DNA of 64,000 bases from Luscinia megarhynchos (taxonomy: Eukaryota > Chordata > Aves > Passeriformes > Turdidae): positions 43,070,770-43,134,769 of the forward strand of contig CM067568.1 of NCBI GenBank assembly GCA_034336665.1, written 5' to 3'. The stretch's first letter is position 1. The number at the start of each line of letters is the position of its first letter. The notes below the pieces were generated by a model. That model was not told where the DNA came from. It saw only the letters and a list, made by a program, of their open reading frames with translations, and ran no database searches. Positions 1-11,765 of this stretch are shown one piece after another. The position numbers and the translations under genes were made by a program.

Positions 1-1798
1 ATTAGGATGGAATAAGGTGCAAAAAAAATCTCACCAGATACAAGAACCATGTGAAACAAAGCACTTATGCCTAAAAAATATCTCAGTCTGCAACGAAATA
101 ATGGCCTTTGCTATAAAATGTGCATCTATGCAATGTGTTGGGTGGAGACAATGAGCATCAGCCATTCATTGCATTTAAGAACTCAGACTATGATTTTGGG
201 GTGTAGCAGAAAGAGGAAAAATATCAAGTCTGCATTCTCAAAAAAAAAAAGAATCTGCCAGTGTAATGTGTAATTAATACCAACTGGGTGCAGAGATACA
301 TCTGTCTCCAAGGCAGAAGTTACGTCAATGCTGTTTGATGTGAAATAGCTAAAATGTCTTCTCAGCAGTTCCTGTGATATTGGCACATTTGCTTGACAAA
401 GATGTGTTCAGACACATCAACAGGAAATTCTTGTATTACATACATAGAAGCAATATTTTCATGGTTATGTTTACACTTTGCTGACAATCCAGATTGTGAC
501 TGCTGTATTCTTGTGGAAAATACCTAGGTAATGCCATTCAAATTACTGTCTAAAACTCAGTCTTTTACATAAAAAGAATGAGACTAAATCTGCTACAGGG
601 ACCTGGCACTGAGGTTCTAGCTGACAGATTTGCATGAATGTATTTTTACTATTATATTAAATATTATGTATAGTACAGAAATTCTGGGTGATTTTATGTG
701 AAAAAGACATTGGGAAAAAATGAAACAGTTAACCATATAAAAAGAAAAGCTGATCAAGATGTCTTTGAACCCTTTAAAGCACATATGATTCCATTACTGC
801 CTTCCTCCTTAGAAGTTGCACTGTAATTTTTTACTGCTAAAATCAAAGATACAAGAACATCAAAAACTAATGTCACAGACTTTGGTGAAAGTCACTACTC
901 TAAGCACCAGTGTCCCAAAAAATTTATCCAGTCCAAAACTCTGATAGAACTCCAGGGAGGTATCTTGGCACAACTTAGTCCAGGGAATTTTAATACAGCC
1001 TGAGCTCCACAGGACTTAATGTAGTTAGGATTTATAATCTCATCTCCAATTTCAGCCATATCTCTACTGCTTTCTTTATTACATTTATTTTTGAAGTCTC
1101 CAATCTCATACACAGCTTAAAAAACTAAACCTGATTTTACAATAATCTTTATTTCTTTGATTGTGATTTCTCAGGAAAGGGGATTGGACTTTATCTTAAT
1201 GGAATAATTCTACATTGGATGATTTTTTTGTCTCTGGAAGAATGGAAATTAAGAAATAAATGGGGAGAAACGTGTAAGAAGTAAACTATGTATCCAATTA
1301 ATTCTGACTTTCCATGTATCTTCTCCTGCTTACTGACTTTGTTTTATTTACAGGAAATCAAGGTAATGTTTTTTGAACTGTTGATATATGTAAAGATGTA
1401 GGTGGATTATGGAATTAGAACTCCAAAAGATTCTTAGAACTGCTGTCAGCAAAGACACAGGAACTTTGATCTGGAGTGGATTCCTGCATTAAGTTTTCCT
1501 CAGAAATTCCCCAAACTTGCTGAGTGGTACTTCAGCATCAACAGAACTCAGTTTGAATCTGCTTGGCAAAGATTCTTCCAAGAAGCTAATTCTCTCCAAA
1601 ACCCCACGAAGATTCTCAAATCAATCTTTTTCTGTTTTACTTGAATCCCTTTAAACCAATATACTTATAACCATATCATGTGTTTCCCAAAAAATTATTC
1701 TGCTTATTCCTGGCTATCCTTCACTTTGCTTTCCCCACATTTGATAGCATAACTGAGGCAATAAGCACGACATTTCTCCAGTGAATCAAAATTATCTA

Positions 1799-1803
<5 letters not shown>

Positions 1804-1833
<30 letters not shown>
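1804..1833 (+). repeat. poly(A) tract, 30 A
   Basis: An uninterrupted run of 30 A. It could be the tail of a retroposed sequence whose body lies to the left, but the 350 bases before it (1441-1803) show no recognisable transcript and no AATAAA just upstream. I see no flanking target-site duplication. It may equally be a simple mononucleotide repeat. Confidence 0.9.
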
Positions 1834-1836
<3 letters not shown>

Positions 1837-4675
1837 AAGAAGTGTTTAGGAAATTATTCAAATAAACTAAAATTTTGTTCATTGAATATAGATGAGAAAT
1901 GATTACAGGTTAGTTTTTAGTACAAAGTCTGAGTGAGCAGCTACACATTGCAATCAGTTGGAAGAGCAAGCTCTGGCATTAAGAAACATCCTGCTGACTA
2001 TTCCATCTACCATTACCCTCCTTCTGAGTCACTGAACATTCCTGGGAACTACCTGAGTTTTGGAGGTACCAGACTCACCTGTGCAATTCATAGCAAGGAG
2101 GTCACACTTAAACAGTGTCTGTGTTCTAGATTCAGATTCAGAAAGGTGTTCAAGAGCCAAACTCTGGTTTTACTGATCCTTACAGATAAAAGTATAAATA
2201 AAAACACAAAATGTGATCCTTGCAAAAGATGTGGGGTGTACATGAGTGAGGGAATGTTTCTACAGTCAGATGTTTATAATTAGCTGGCAGTGGGAAAGAA
2301 AAATGGGAATATCTCATTCTACCTTGAAGATCTGCTTGTTACTGTGTAAAATTCTAGTTGTATCAACAAAGATAAGCAGAATTAAAACAAATTAGATACA
2401 GATAACTGGTCAATCAGAGAAATTATTATTACAGCTAAACCAAGTAAAACAAAGCTACAAGCACCATGACCTGTGGCAGCATCATATCACAGGGCTGCAA
2501 AGGTTCAAACATTTCAAGGTTTGCCAAAGCCTTCACCACTGGCAGCTTCAGTGGAAGATGTGAAAAAACTGAGCTAGGAAAATCTGAGATAATTATACTG
2601 CCTTTCCTGCAAAGGGATTATCATTTCCTTAAGTAGCATTCATGTTACTTCTAAGACATGGCAACCTTTGATGTTAATATTAGGACCTGTCACATTTTAC
2701 CTGTACCTCTCTTCCTGAAGTCTAATGTGACTGTAACTCTTGATAGCACCTAACATTTAAAAGTAATTATGGTTTGATCAGTCTTTCTCAGTAAATTGAC
2801 TTTGATCTGCTCCTGTATTAATTAGTTCCCTGTGCACATCTCGTGTGCTCCAATATTCCATTTTTAAGTGCACATGTTACATGGCTGTATATAAAATGTT
2901 ATATTCATATATGCAATATAACCAGATCTACCTGGTTTCTGACACTATAGAAATAAAAAAAGAGAACACCAATATAAAATACTTAAGTTGATGCTGTTTT
3001 ATTTTTATGCCTATTAAAAGCTACAAGGATACTAACATGCAAAGAAGTAAACTTACCTCCTTGCTAAATATATCCATAAAAAGAAAGTAAAGCCTATTCA
3101 CTGAAATTGGAATCAAACACAATTCAGATATTAGTGTATTCAATTCCTGGAGAAAAAATATTTTAAAGAGTACTATTTGTAGTGAAGTTACAGATTTCAT
3201 AAAATATATATTTTGGTCTATTTTTACAAGAAAACTTTATCTTTTCTTAGTTATTTATTTCTCCTTTGAGATTTTTCCTGTCTATGTTGATCTTAATAGT
3301 GAATCTATAATATGGGTAAAATTTTGTGATAAGAGACTTAGCTAAAGAATATTGCCTTCTTTTTTCTTCTACAAGAAGAAATATGCATGTGCAAATTAAG
3401 ATATTGATAAAATGTGATAAAAAGGAAAAGTATTATATAGCATAGTCTTTTGTAAAGCTAAAAATATAAAATGTAGTTTTACTTCCAGGTAGATGGGTAG
3501 AAAACACTAAATAGAATTTAAAAACACAGCTGATTAGACTTTACAATATTGACAATATTAAATAAAACATTTATGTACAATTATAGGATTACTACAAATA
3601 GATTTGCTAGTTATCTTTTTTGCTTTCCCTTCTCATAATTTGTGTAAGAACAGGATAAGAAATGAATTTATCTGTTAGAGAAAATAATAAGTTTTATTTT
3701 GTTATAAGGAATCAGCAAGTGTAACTCATTTAGGGCTTACTGTAGTTATTGCACTAATTCAGTAACTTTTGTGTCATGTATGTAAAGCTTAAAACATAAT
3801 TTTTCCTAATGAAGGCACTAAATGTCTCTCTGACTTAGTGTATGTAAACCATGTCCAACAGATAATCCATCTTTTATTTTCACTGCTGATATTTGAACTG
3901 ATACTCGAGCAAAGACATAAAAGATTCTTCTGTTTTGCAGAAGCTCCTCGTTAGGATTTTTCTTCAGCAAAACATTTCTATACAGGTTTTCATTTATGAC
4001 ACAAATGTAAGTTCCATAACATTGTGATTTGGGACAGGTATTATTCTATTTCTAATTTGTTTGTATATGTAATTTGAAGTGCTAAATTTGTATTTTGGTC
4101 CACAGAATCTTCAGGATTTTTTATCACGCCCATGAATTAGTAAGTAATTTATATGTAATTAAAATAGCTATTTCATTGAAATTTACTCAGCTCTATTCTC
4201 AAAAGGAAGTTTGAAACAGAATGCTGTGAACACACATCAACTGCCTAAAATTGTGGCAGTAAAATGAAAACCATTTTGTCACAGTGTGAAAAAGTGATGG
4301 ACAGTTGCTTCGTGAGTGCTCTTTTCATCAAGCTATTGAATTTGGCTTTGAGTCACGCTGATTATTTCAGCAAGTTAAAGCAGTTAAGTGCTAAACAAGT
4401 CTCTTAAACATATGGCAGCTCTGATTATCATATGAAAGCCAGGTGTACCAAAGATTTGGAGAACACATTGCTCTAGACAATAAAATGAAAATTAAATACC
4501 AGTTTCAAAAACTCTACTGGAAGAAGATACACCTTTTCTGAGGGCATATGCCAAAATTTAGGAATCATGTAAACATTTTGGATTTCACGTTTTCTAAAAC
4601 CAGTGGTTAAATCTCTGCTTTATAACAGATAGCTCATTTGGTAAGCTCTGACAGCCATAGCTGCTGATACAAGGG

Positions 4676-4720
4676 AGAGGATGAGAGGGGAGGGAAGGGG
4701 AAAGGAAGGCAAGGGCAAGA
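4676..4720 (+). repeat. homopurine (GA-rich) tract
   Basis: About 45 bases that are nearly all purine, with runs of three or four G spaced by 1, 2 and about 11 bases. It is a simple-sequence tract that could form a triplex or a long-loop G-quadruplex. That is inference from composition only. Confidence 0.6.
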
Positions 4721-5868
4721 GCATTGCTCAAGTTCTCTATTCTGAAAATCAAACCACCACTTTCTATTGCTTTCTATGGAAGGACTTGTGATCATTCCCC
4801 AGAGAACAGCCTGTGTATTTATTTTCACATATTTATTTAGCAATTCCCATTGTCCAGGGTTTGTTTAATTTGTGGTTAACAAGGAATAATCTGTGAATAT
4901 GCTTAAACTCTGAATCTTAGCAATAATTTACTACTCCATTATTTAATAGAATTTTAAAAGTGGGATAATATGAATAGCTGAGATCACAATGGCTGCAAAG
5001 TACAAGAATGGCACAGAAATCCTGAGTTTTCCAGAACAAGTATTTAAGCATACCAGAAAAAATACTTGGACATCCAAGCTTTGAAAGCCTTGCCTGAAAA
5101 AGGGAAACAAGTCCAACAGAATTTCTAGTGATGAAGGTACACAGCTTCTGGCTGGACATAGAATTTTAAGAGTAAAAGAGTATTTTGAATTAGTATTATA
5201 GGAAACTATTCTAATAATAGAATTCCAAACCTTGAAAAGAGGTAATATATATGTAAAAGTTTACTCCCATATATTTGAATTTTGCTAATAGATACTGACC
5301 AGGAATAGGTGGCAGAACTAATAAAAAAAGGCACTGAATTTTTATGTTTATATAATTGCATAATACCATTGATATTTCAAATACTTGAGATCTTAGTGAA
5401 GAAAGTTTACACAGGAATTAAATATATTGTAGTAAGTATATATACAAGTCAATATTTAATCATAATTTATACTATCTGCATCAGTTAAAAAATTCTCTAG
5501 ATTTAAATTTTGTTCTTGGGTGTTCTATTGAGCGCAGTTATCTTGCATGGCAGCAGCTGTGGAGATTTTTACAAATTTTATTTCATGTTGCTGAAGGTTC
5601 AGAAAGAGACAGATAGATATTGTGCTATAGAATTAATAATTTTTAGGGATCATAACTTATCAGTTACTGTTTGTTTGACATGTATTCCACAGAAAGTCTA
5701 TTTTTTTAATGGTTAAGAACAAAGGGGGAGAAAAAAAAATCATTGTGAAGACAGCACCATTAACAGTATTTTGGAACAGAATGCAATAAAAATACATCTT
5801 ACAAGAAAAACAGCAGGACAATAACAGGTAAGCAGAATGTAATTACCGCTTTTTTGGAAGATGGCCAG

Positions 5869-5886
5869 CACACCAAATTTGGTGTG
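5869..5886. repeat. 18-bp perfect palindrome with imperfect extension
   Basis: CACACCAAATTTGGTGTG is its own reverse complement. Outside it, TTGGA on the left (from about 5854) and ATCCAA on the right (5891-5896) extend the symmetry imperfectly to about 43 bp. No flanking duplication or element body is visible, so the origin (relic of a palindromic transposon, binding site or chance) is open. Confidence 0.8.
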
Positions 5887-6829
5887 TGTCATCCAAAGGA
5901 CGATAACCTGTACTATTAATTCATTTCCAAGACAGGTCTGAGCTGGTTTTGCATTTTATGAGTCTTACAAAGATTTGTTTTCTTAGTCTTTTTACTTCCA
6001 AAAGAACATAACATGACTTTCTGCTGAAATGTTTCACAATATGAAATAATGATTGCTTAGGGTTGGGCCCTTCATTATTGTCAGCCTACTGAAAAGGTTT
6101 ATTTTGTAATTTTTTCACCTTTCATTATGTCAAAGGAATATTTGCATGAAAAGGAAAGTGTTGTAATCAAAAAATGTTGAAATGTTTACTTTTTTAGATC
6201 ATTATAAATATTGCCAAAAGTGTTCAGCTTTTGACACATTTCTGTGAGTATTTTTCTTAAAAAAATTGTTGCTTTGGAAAACTTTGGATTAATTCTTGTT
6301 CATATAAGCCATCTTTATACCATTTTAATTTGCTCAACAATACCAGTTAATATAAGTGACTGCAAATATTTTCCTGGATTGTCATCAACCCTAAATTACT
6401 GGATGGCATAGATTTAAAGGCAATAATATTTTCTTTTGGAACACTAATTCACCTTCATCTTTCAGGATTCCTATTCTAATTCCAAACTACCCAAATTATG
6501 TAGACCCACATGTAAAGGTGTCTGCACACTCCCTGTTACTTTGTAGTCAAAAAAAGGTAGACACTGCTGCTGTTCACCTGTACATAAGTGCCTCTCCTAC
6601 AATTCTAGAAACTAATTTATTACCCTACTTGCTTCTTTTCCCATCAAATTCTCATTAAACTTTTCAAATTCTCCACGAGACTTGGTTGATGTAAATAATA
6701 CTATTTATTCCTCTCACTCACTTTCTCAGAGATGAAGTATGGCTAAATATGAGACCCTGGCATTCAAGGCATCTCATTTAACTACAGAACCCACTCAAAT
6801 GGAGAAAAAACGTTATAGTCTCTTAAGTA

Positions 6830-7050
6830 GACTTGAGAGCCACACTTTTCAAAGTGATTTCAAAAACAACTGAAACAACTGGTACTACTGAGATGGGCTG
6901 ATAATTATTTGGGTCGATCATATAACCCTGCTTGAAAGCACAGATTAGCTTCAATGTGCAACTAAACAGCAGGAAAAGAGGGGAATGCAGACTGAAAATA
7001 CACTGGATTTGTAAAGCAGCTTCAGAAGAGGACAAGTCTGGGTTTTAGAA
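6830..7050 (-). mobile_element. LINE reverse-transcriptase relic, L2-like, broken
   Basis: On the minus strand, 6859-6951 translates to a segment containing FKQG followed by DPNNYQPIS and a VVPVVSVVFE stretch. This matches the conserved early part of the non-LTR retrotransposon RT domain, whose usual form is a Lys/Gly-rich turn, then DPNNYRPIS, then a hydrophobic segment ending FE. The pattern is nearer to L2-type elements than to chicken CR1, which has DPGNYRPVS there. Similarity appears to continue rightward (to about 7050) in another frame, which suggests a frameshift near 6955. Only about 35 residues are convincing, there is no catalytic YADD-type motif, and no 5' or 3' end is seen, so it is an old non-functional fragment. 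Confidence 0.7.
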
Positions 7051-7794
7051 ATAAACAAATCTAGTGGCAAAAGCTGTGATGGGCTTGGATCTCTGTTGTG
7101 AGTGAGCATGTCACCTGTAACTCTTCCTCTGCTGATGAGCTTTATTCTTCTTTTTTCTTTTCCTTCTGCTAGCCAGCCATCCAACTTTCCTTTGATTAAC
7201 AAACTACCAAAAAAAAAAAAAAAGTAATCTGGATCTGTCTCTTTATAGTTGTTATTTTACAGTGACAACCTACTTGAAAACATTGGATCTGATGGACTGT
7301 AATGTTGTTCAATTGTCCCTAAGCATGCAGGGACAACAATGAATGTGCTGTCTTTATTTCCTTTCCTTCCTAGGCTTCCTTTCCTTGTAATTCTCATGTA
7401 ATTTTCTGATTCTGAAAGATCAAAGACAGAAATGGCAATCCATTTGACTGGATTTTTGTTCAATATGCAAACCTTTTATTTGCATGTGGCTCAAGTACTT
7501 GATTACAAATTCTGTGGTCATAAGTTGAATTCTTATAAAATGTTTCCTGCTGAAATGTCATGCTGCCTAGGATTCAACAGCAAATAAATATTGCTGTCCT
7601 CACTAATTTGAAACAGTGTGAGTTTTAAATCTTAAGCTGCAGGAGATTTATTAAGATTGAAGTTTTCTTCACCTTTCCTTTGGTACATCAAGATAGGTCA
7701 AAAACTGCAGAAACCATATTTTTCAGAATTTTTGCAGTTGCTGTAAATTCTACTTTTTTATTTCCTGTCATGTAATACAGTAGGGTTGTGATCA
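7051..7794. other. single-copy DNA, nothing recognisable
   Basis: Contains a run of 15 A at 7209-7223. Otherwise I see no gene, RNA or nameable repeat. Confidence 0.6.
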
Positions 7795-7850
7795 GTCAGA
7801 GGCTGGAGGGTGGACTAGAGCCAAAATGATTGTGTGATTCTGTCATGGGA
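7795..7850 (+). mobile_element. CR1 LINE 3'-end fragment
   Basis: Contains a GTGGACTAGAG-like block followed by AATGATTGTGTGATTCTGTCATG. This is the order found at the 3' end of avian CR1 elements: a TTGGACTAGATGATC-type block, then octamer repeats of the ATGATTCT type. Only the last 50-60 bp are recognisable, as expected for a severely 5'-truncated and diverged copy. Plus orientation follows from the direction of the octamers. Confidence 0.55.
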
Positions 7851-10143
7851 GCAGGAACCCAAAGCTATAAATAAATGCAGAAATTATCCATGAAAAGATT
7901 TTAAGCTTAAAGTTAACTAACTGGCTTATTGATAATGTCACTGGGTTTTGACTTAGTAAAAACCAGATTCTGAAGCACAGTGTTGCTTACTGAATTTTGA
8001 ATTACTGTTGCATTAGTATATTAATTTTCTTTTAAATTAATGAATATTCTTTGGGGCATAGATAAGAAGGATGTGTGCTTTTTATGTGCACATGAAGATT
8101 TTCTGCAGAGAATATACACTGGTTTTACTTCACATATTTTTACTGACTTCCTGCCAATCAATCTTTCTTATACGTGTACAACTCCTGCAGCATGTTCTAG
8201 AGCAGTAAAACTTTCCTCCATAATAGAAGGCACTTTTTTCCTGTTGAAATAACTATGAAGTGCTTATGACCACCCGTTTGCTCAGGCTGCCCAGAGGCAC
8301 CTTGGTCCTAGGCAACTAAAATACTTTTAGGTAAAACTGTGTTGCAAAAGAGAAGGTCAGGGAAAGAGTTCAGAGAACTTCACTGAGGCATTTTATTACA
8401 CCTGGAAGAATATTGTGCAAATGTTTTGAGACTTTGAAAAGTCATCAGTCACTTTGAAAACTCACCCAGTATTAAAGGTTTTTAAAAAAGAACTTGAGGT
8501 TTTCTCTAAAAGAAAGGCCATTTCTAAATCTTAATTTTAAATTAATTTTGAAATTATAATTTTTTAAAAAATCTGAGGGAAGAAATATCTCATACAAGTC
8601 CATTCATTCCTTCTTGTTGACATTATCTTGACTGAAGGTACCTTTGGCTGGGCAACTGCAACAAGTGCCAAGCAACTTTCATCTGTAGAAGGATCTTTCT
8701 TCAGTGATATATTGATGGAGGAAAGATGAGGAGTGTGAATGACTATATGTGAGTTTGCTTTAGCTAAGATGAAGCCATTATATCACTCTCAAAATTTAGC
8801 TCTCAAAAAGAAATAAATCAATTGAGAAACAATTTGATCAATATGAAGTTCTGTAAAGTAAGCACAGTTCTGTTGTATTAGGTAATTTGTTTTGTGTACA
8901 TATAATCCCAATTTTTTTTTAACAGTCCCAGACTATTTAGAATTATCTAATACATGCATTGACAAGGTCTCCCACTACACCCTGGTGTATAAAATTTCCT
9001 TAAGTAATTACTTGACATCTCATAAGATAGGATATAGATTCCTATAGATAGGGAAAGTGCTAATTTTGCATGATGTTTTGAACAAAAAAAATCAGCTCTA
9101 GTAAAATTAAAAGTCAAATAGTTTTCAATATAAAGGTAGATAACAAAACCTTCACAGTTTTTTGCTAGTGCATATAGAGAAATCGTTCATCCTCCTTGTC
9201 TGTTCCATGATTCTTCTTTAGAATGCAATAATTTAAAAAATAAAAATATAAAATTAATAAATAAAAAACTACACTTTCCTTTGTTGAAATTAAATAGTCA
9301 TCATTATTTCCTAAAATTTAAACACTTGCCTTAGAGTTTTGATAACTAAAATGCTTGAAAACATCCATGATTTTAGGATTGACATCTGCAAGGAAATTAT
9401 TTAAAACTGAATTTCATAAATAATATATTTTATTTTTAAAAAGTTAGAAAAAAAATGTATTAGACAGCTTCTGTAAGATGCCTACTTGGACTCCAGAAGA
9501 GATGAATGATATTAATAGGCCTAAGGAAAAGATTTTCACCCAACATTTCTTTAATTGCAAAGTTACACCTTGTCTATACAAAGTTCTTGACTGAGAATTA
9601 TTTATTTCAAACTTTTTATAAGGAAAGTTATTATATGTTAATAGCGGATTTCATGCATATACCAGTAGGTCTCAATATGAAGAAACTTGCATTCAGGTGT
9701 TTCTATAGAGACTGATATGAGTAAAAATGTTTTCCTGAGCTCAGACTTGAAAGCAGGTATTGGATTCCTCCCACTCACATTTAATGTAAGGCCAGACATC
9801 TGCTTGTAACACAGGACTGGGATATCCATTTTGGTAAATGGGAGGCACTACAGGCAGTGGAGCCTAAAATGCAAAGCCATTTGCTTTAAAAATAAGATGG
9901 ATCCCTGTCTCTGCTACATTGACTGTATTGCCATGATCTCTTTCTATTAAAATGTGAATTTAGATAGCTCCTTGGAGGTAGCCAATGCTCTGTAAAGACC
10001 AGAGCCTCAGTTCAGCACAACCTACTTTGGAGTATTTTGCCCACCCTTGGCTGTGCTGGCTTCCACCCTAGGGACCACTGTGCCTGATTGGCATGCAAAC
10101 CATGGAATTTCAGTATCTAACTTCAAAATGATCCCTGTGCTGC
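7851..10143. other. single-copy AT-rich DNA without a gene
   Basis: Includes an A/T-only low-complexity stretch at about 9230-9270. A short CR1-like string at 8279-8300 is too small to call. No coding sequence is supported: open frames here stay under 75 codons and lack domains. Confidence 0.6.
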
Positions 10144-10163
10144 TTTTTTTTTTTTTTTTTTTT
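10144..10163. repeat. poly(T) tract, 20 T
   Basis: Twenty consecutive T just left of a truncated LTR. It could mark the poly(A) tail of a minus-strand retroposition or be part of the degenerate 5' side of the LTR. Neither can be decided by eye. Confidence 0.85.
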
Positions 10164-10199
10164 AATTTGTAGTGGTGGTGTTTCTCCTTCCAAGTCAGC

Positions 10200-10401
10200 A
10201 TTATGTGCAATGGAGGCTTGTTTCCTACCTGTGATAAACTGTGAATTAGTTCTTTTTGCTTTTGTTGTTTGTGTGGCTTTTGCTTTACTTCTCAAGTTGT
10301 CTCTCAGCCCACAAGTTTTCTCACTTTTACTCTTCCTAATTCTCTTCTTATCCCACTGAGGGAATGAGTGACTGTGTGCAATCTGGAGTAAAACCATGAC
10401 A
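10200..10401 (+). mobile_element. avian ERV LTR, 3' part only
   Basis: The stretch from about 10290 to 10401 follows, with few changes, the 3' end of a widespread bird LTR: a CAGCCCACAAGTTTTCTCAC block, a TTTACTCTTCC block, TCCCACTGAGG, then a terminal AAACCATGACA. The LTR terminus (CA) falls at 10401. Similarity fades leftward and I cannot find the TG start or the usual TATA and poly(A) region, so about half or more of the LTR is missing. No internal retroviral sequence follows. The orientation is plus. The class (probably ERVL or ERV1-like) and subfamily cannot be set without a library search. Confidence 0.75.
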
Positions 10402-11662
10402 ATCCCTCTCTATGAATTTGATTAATTGATATTACATGCATGCACAATAATGTTTGACATGGCCCAAAGCATCCAAATCCAAAAAATCTGCTCACAATTG
10501 AGAGAAGTGATGAAAGATTAAGGGGAGTCCTCTTGCTCTGGAGCAGTGGCTGGAGGACAGCAGCAGGTATTTCAAATGGCAGCACATCCATGTGCATGCA
10601 TTTGCATTAAATCCCACATCTTAATGAGAAGATGGAGCACATCCTGCAACTCAGACAAACTGAATCCCACACTGCATTTCATTCTGTTTGGGTTATCACC
10701 CTACAGTTATTAAACTACATGAACTGCCACCCCACAAACTTCTCTTTTTTTACAGGCGAGTGATAAACATGGCATTTGCCGGAATGAAAAATAAAAGCAA
10801 ATTTCGGAACAACTTTTCTTGAGATATATTTTTCTTTCTCTGCTGTGTTCTAACTAGAAAGAGGATTCAGGCACAGCAAGCACAGAAAGTAGCTTTGTGC
10901 AAAGAAGAATAAAAATGAGGTCTTTGAGGCCAGCATTTGGACTATTGCTATGATTTATTTTAGTAATGAAATTCTCTAAACAATGAAGCTGCCAACTTTT
11001 TCTACAAGCATTTATTTAACACTATCAGAAAATTAGTCCTTGCTATTTGCTCTGAATTGTAGGTGAAGAGTTTTTATGTGGAAAGAGTGGGCTTAAAATA
11101 TATGAAAATATTAATAATTTGTGTTACTTAACAAGCTCTCCACTCATGTAACTCTCAGTCTTTGCTAAAGTAGTATTTCTTCCAGACTCTGGGTAACAGA
11201 AATTATTCTTTTGGAATTTTAGGAAATGATGTGTTACAAACAGATTTTCTTCACATTTACTCGGAAGTTTAAACTTTGCAATCATACCACAGTGAATCAG
11301 AATATTTGATTTTCTCTAGTTAAAAATAGGGAAATCAATACCATACCCAATATCAAGGACATTAGGTTTATTTTTCACTAACTGATTGATTTAAATTCCA
11401 ATTAATTATATTTCTATTTTTTCCTTTAACTGTTTCTTAAAGGACAACCTTGGCTGAAAAATAACAGATTTTATTAAGTGATTTTTCTTTTTATTTCAGG
11501 TGATATAAATTAGAAGCTTTGATATGTATTTTTGATTGATTTTTTTTTCAAAATTTTGCAGCTTTAGGAAGTTTTTTATTAGAAGTATTCATAAACAGAA
11601 GGATTTTGCTAATGGTTGGCAGCTTGGTGATCATCATAGGAGGGAAAACTCTGGACTTTAGA
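10402..11662. other. single-copy DNA, nothing recognisable
   Basis: No gene-like frame, repeat or RNA seen. Composition is ordinary AT-rich background. Confidence 0.6.
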
Positions 11663-11765
11663 GGTTTTTTTATCTTTCAATGTGATTTTTTTGTTTTGTT
11701 TTTTGTTGGGTTTTTTTGCTCTTTCTTTGTTTTTTTTTTTTTGTGGTTTTTTTTTGTTTTTTGTA
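11663..11765 (+). repeat. T/G-rich low-complexity tract
   Basis: About 100 bases made almost only of T with scattered G, including runs of up to 14 T. It yields a Phe-rich open frame (11606-11788) that is an artefact of the composition. Confidence 0.85.

Larger units (their letters stand above)
1..6829. other. AT-rich single-copy DNA without a recognisable gene
   Basis: No frame on either strand encodes a protein I recognise. The longest open frame here, about 116 codons at 1933-2283, has no ATG start, no domain and a composition like its surroundings. I see no dispersed repeat I can name. What stands out is listed separately: a 9-nt splice-site-flanked segment at 1354, a 30-A tract at 1804, a homopurine tract near 4680 and a palindrome at 5869. 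Most likely intergenic or deep intronic DNA. Confidence 0.7.

Noticed and set aside
1933..2283. 116-codon plus-strand frame
   Set aside because: No ATG at the start of the frame, no domain, no transcript-like context.
8279..8300. GCTCAGGCTGCCCAGAGG string like a CR1 internal block
   Set aside because: Only about 20 bp match and no neighbouring CR1 blocks follow in order, so chance cannot be excluded.
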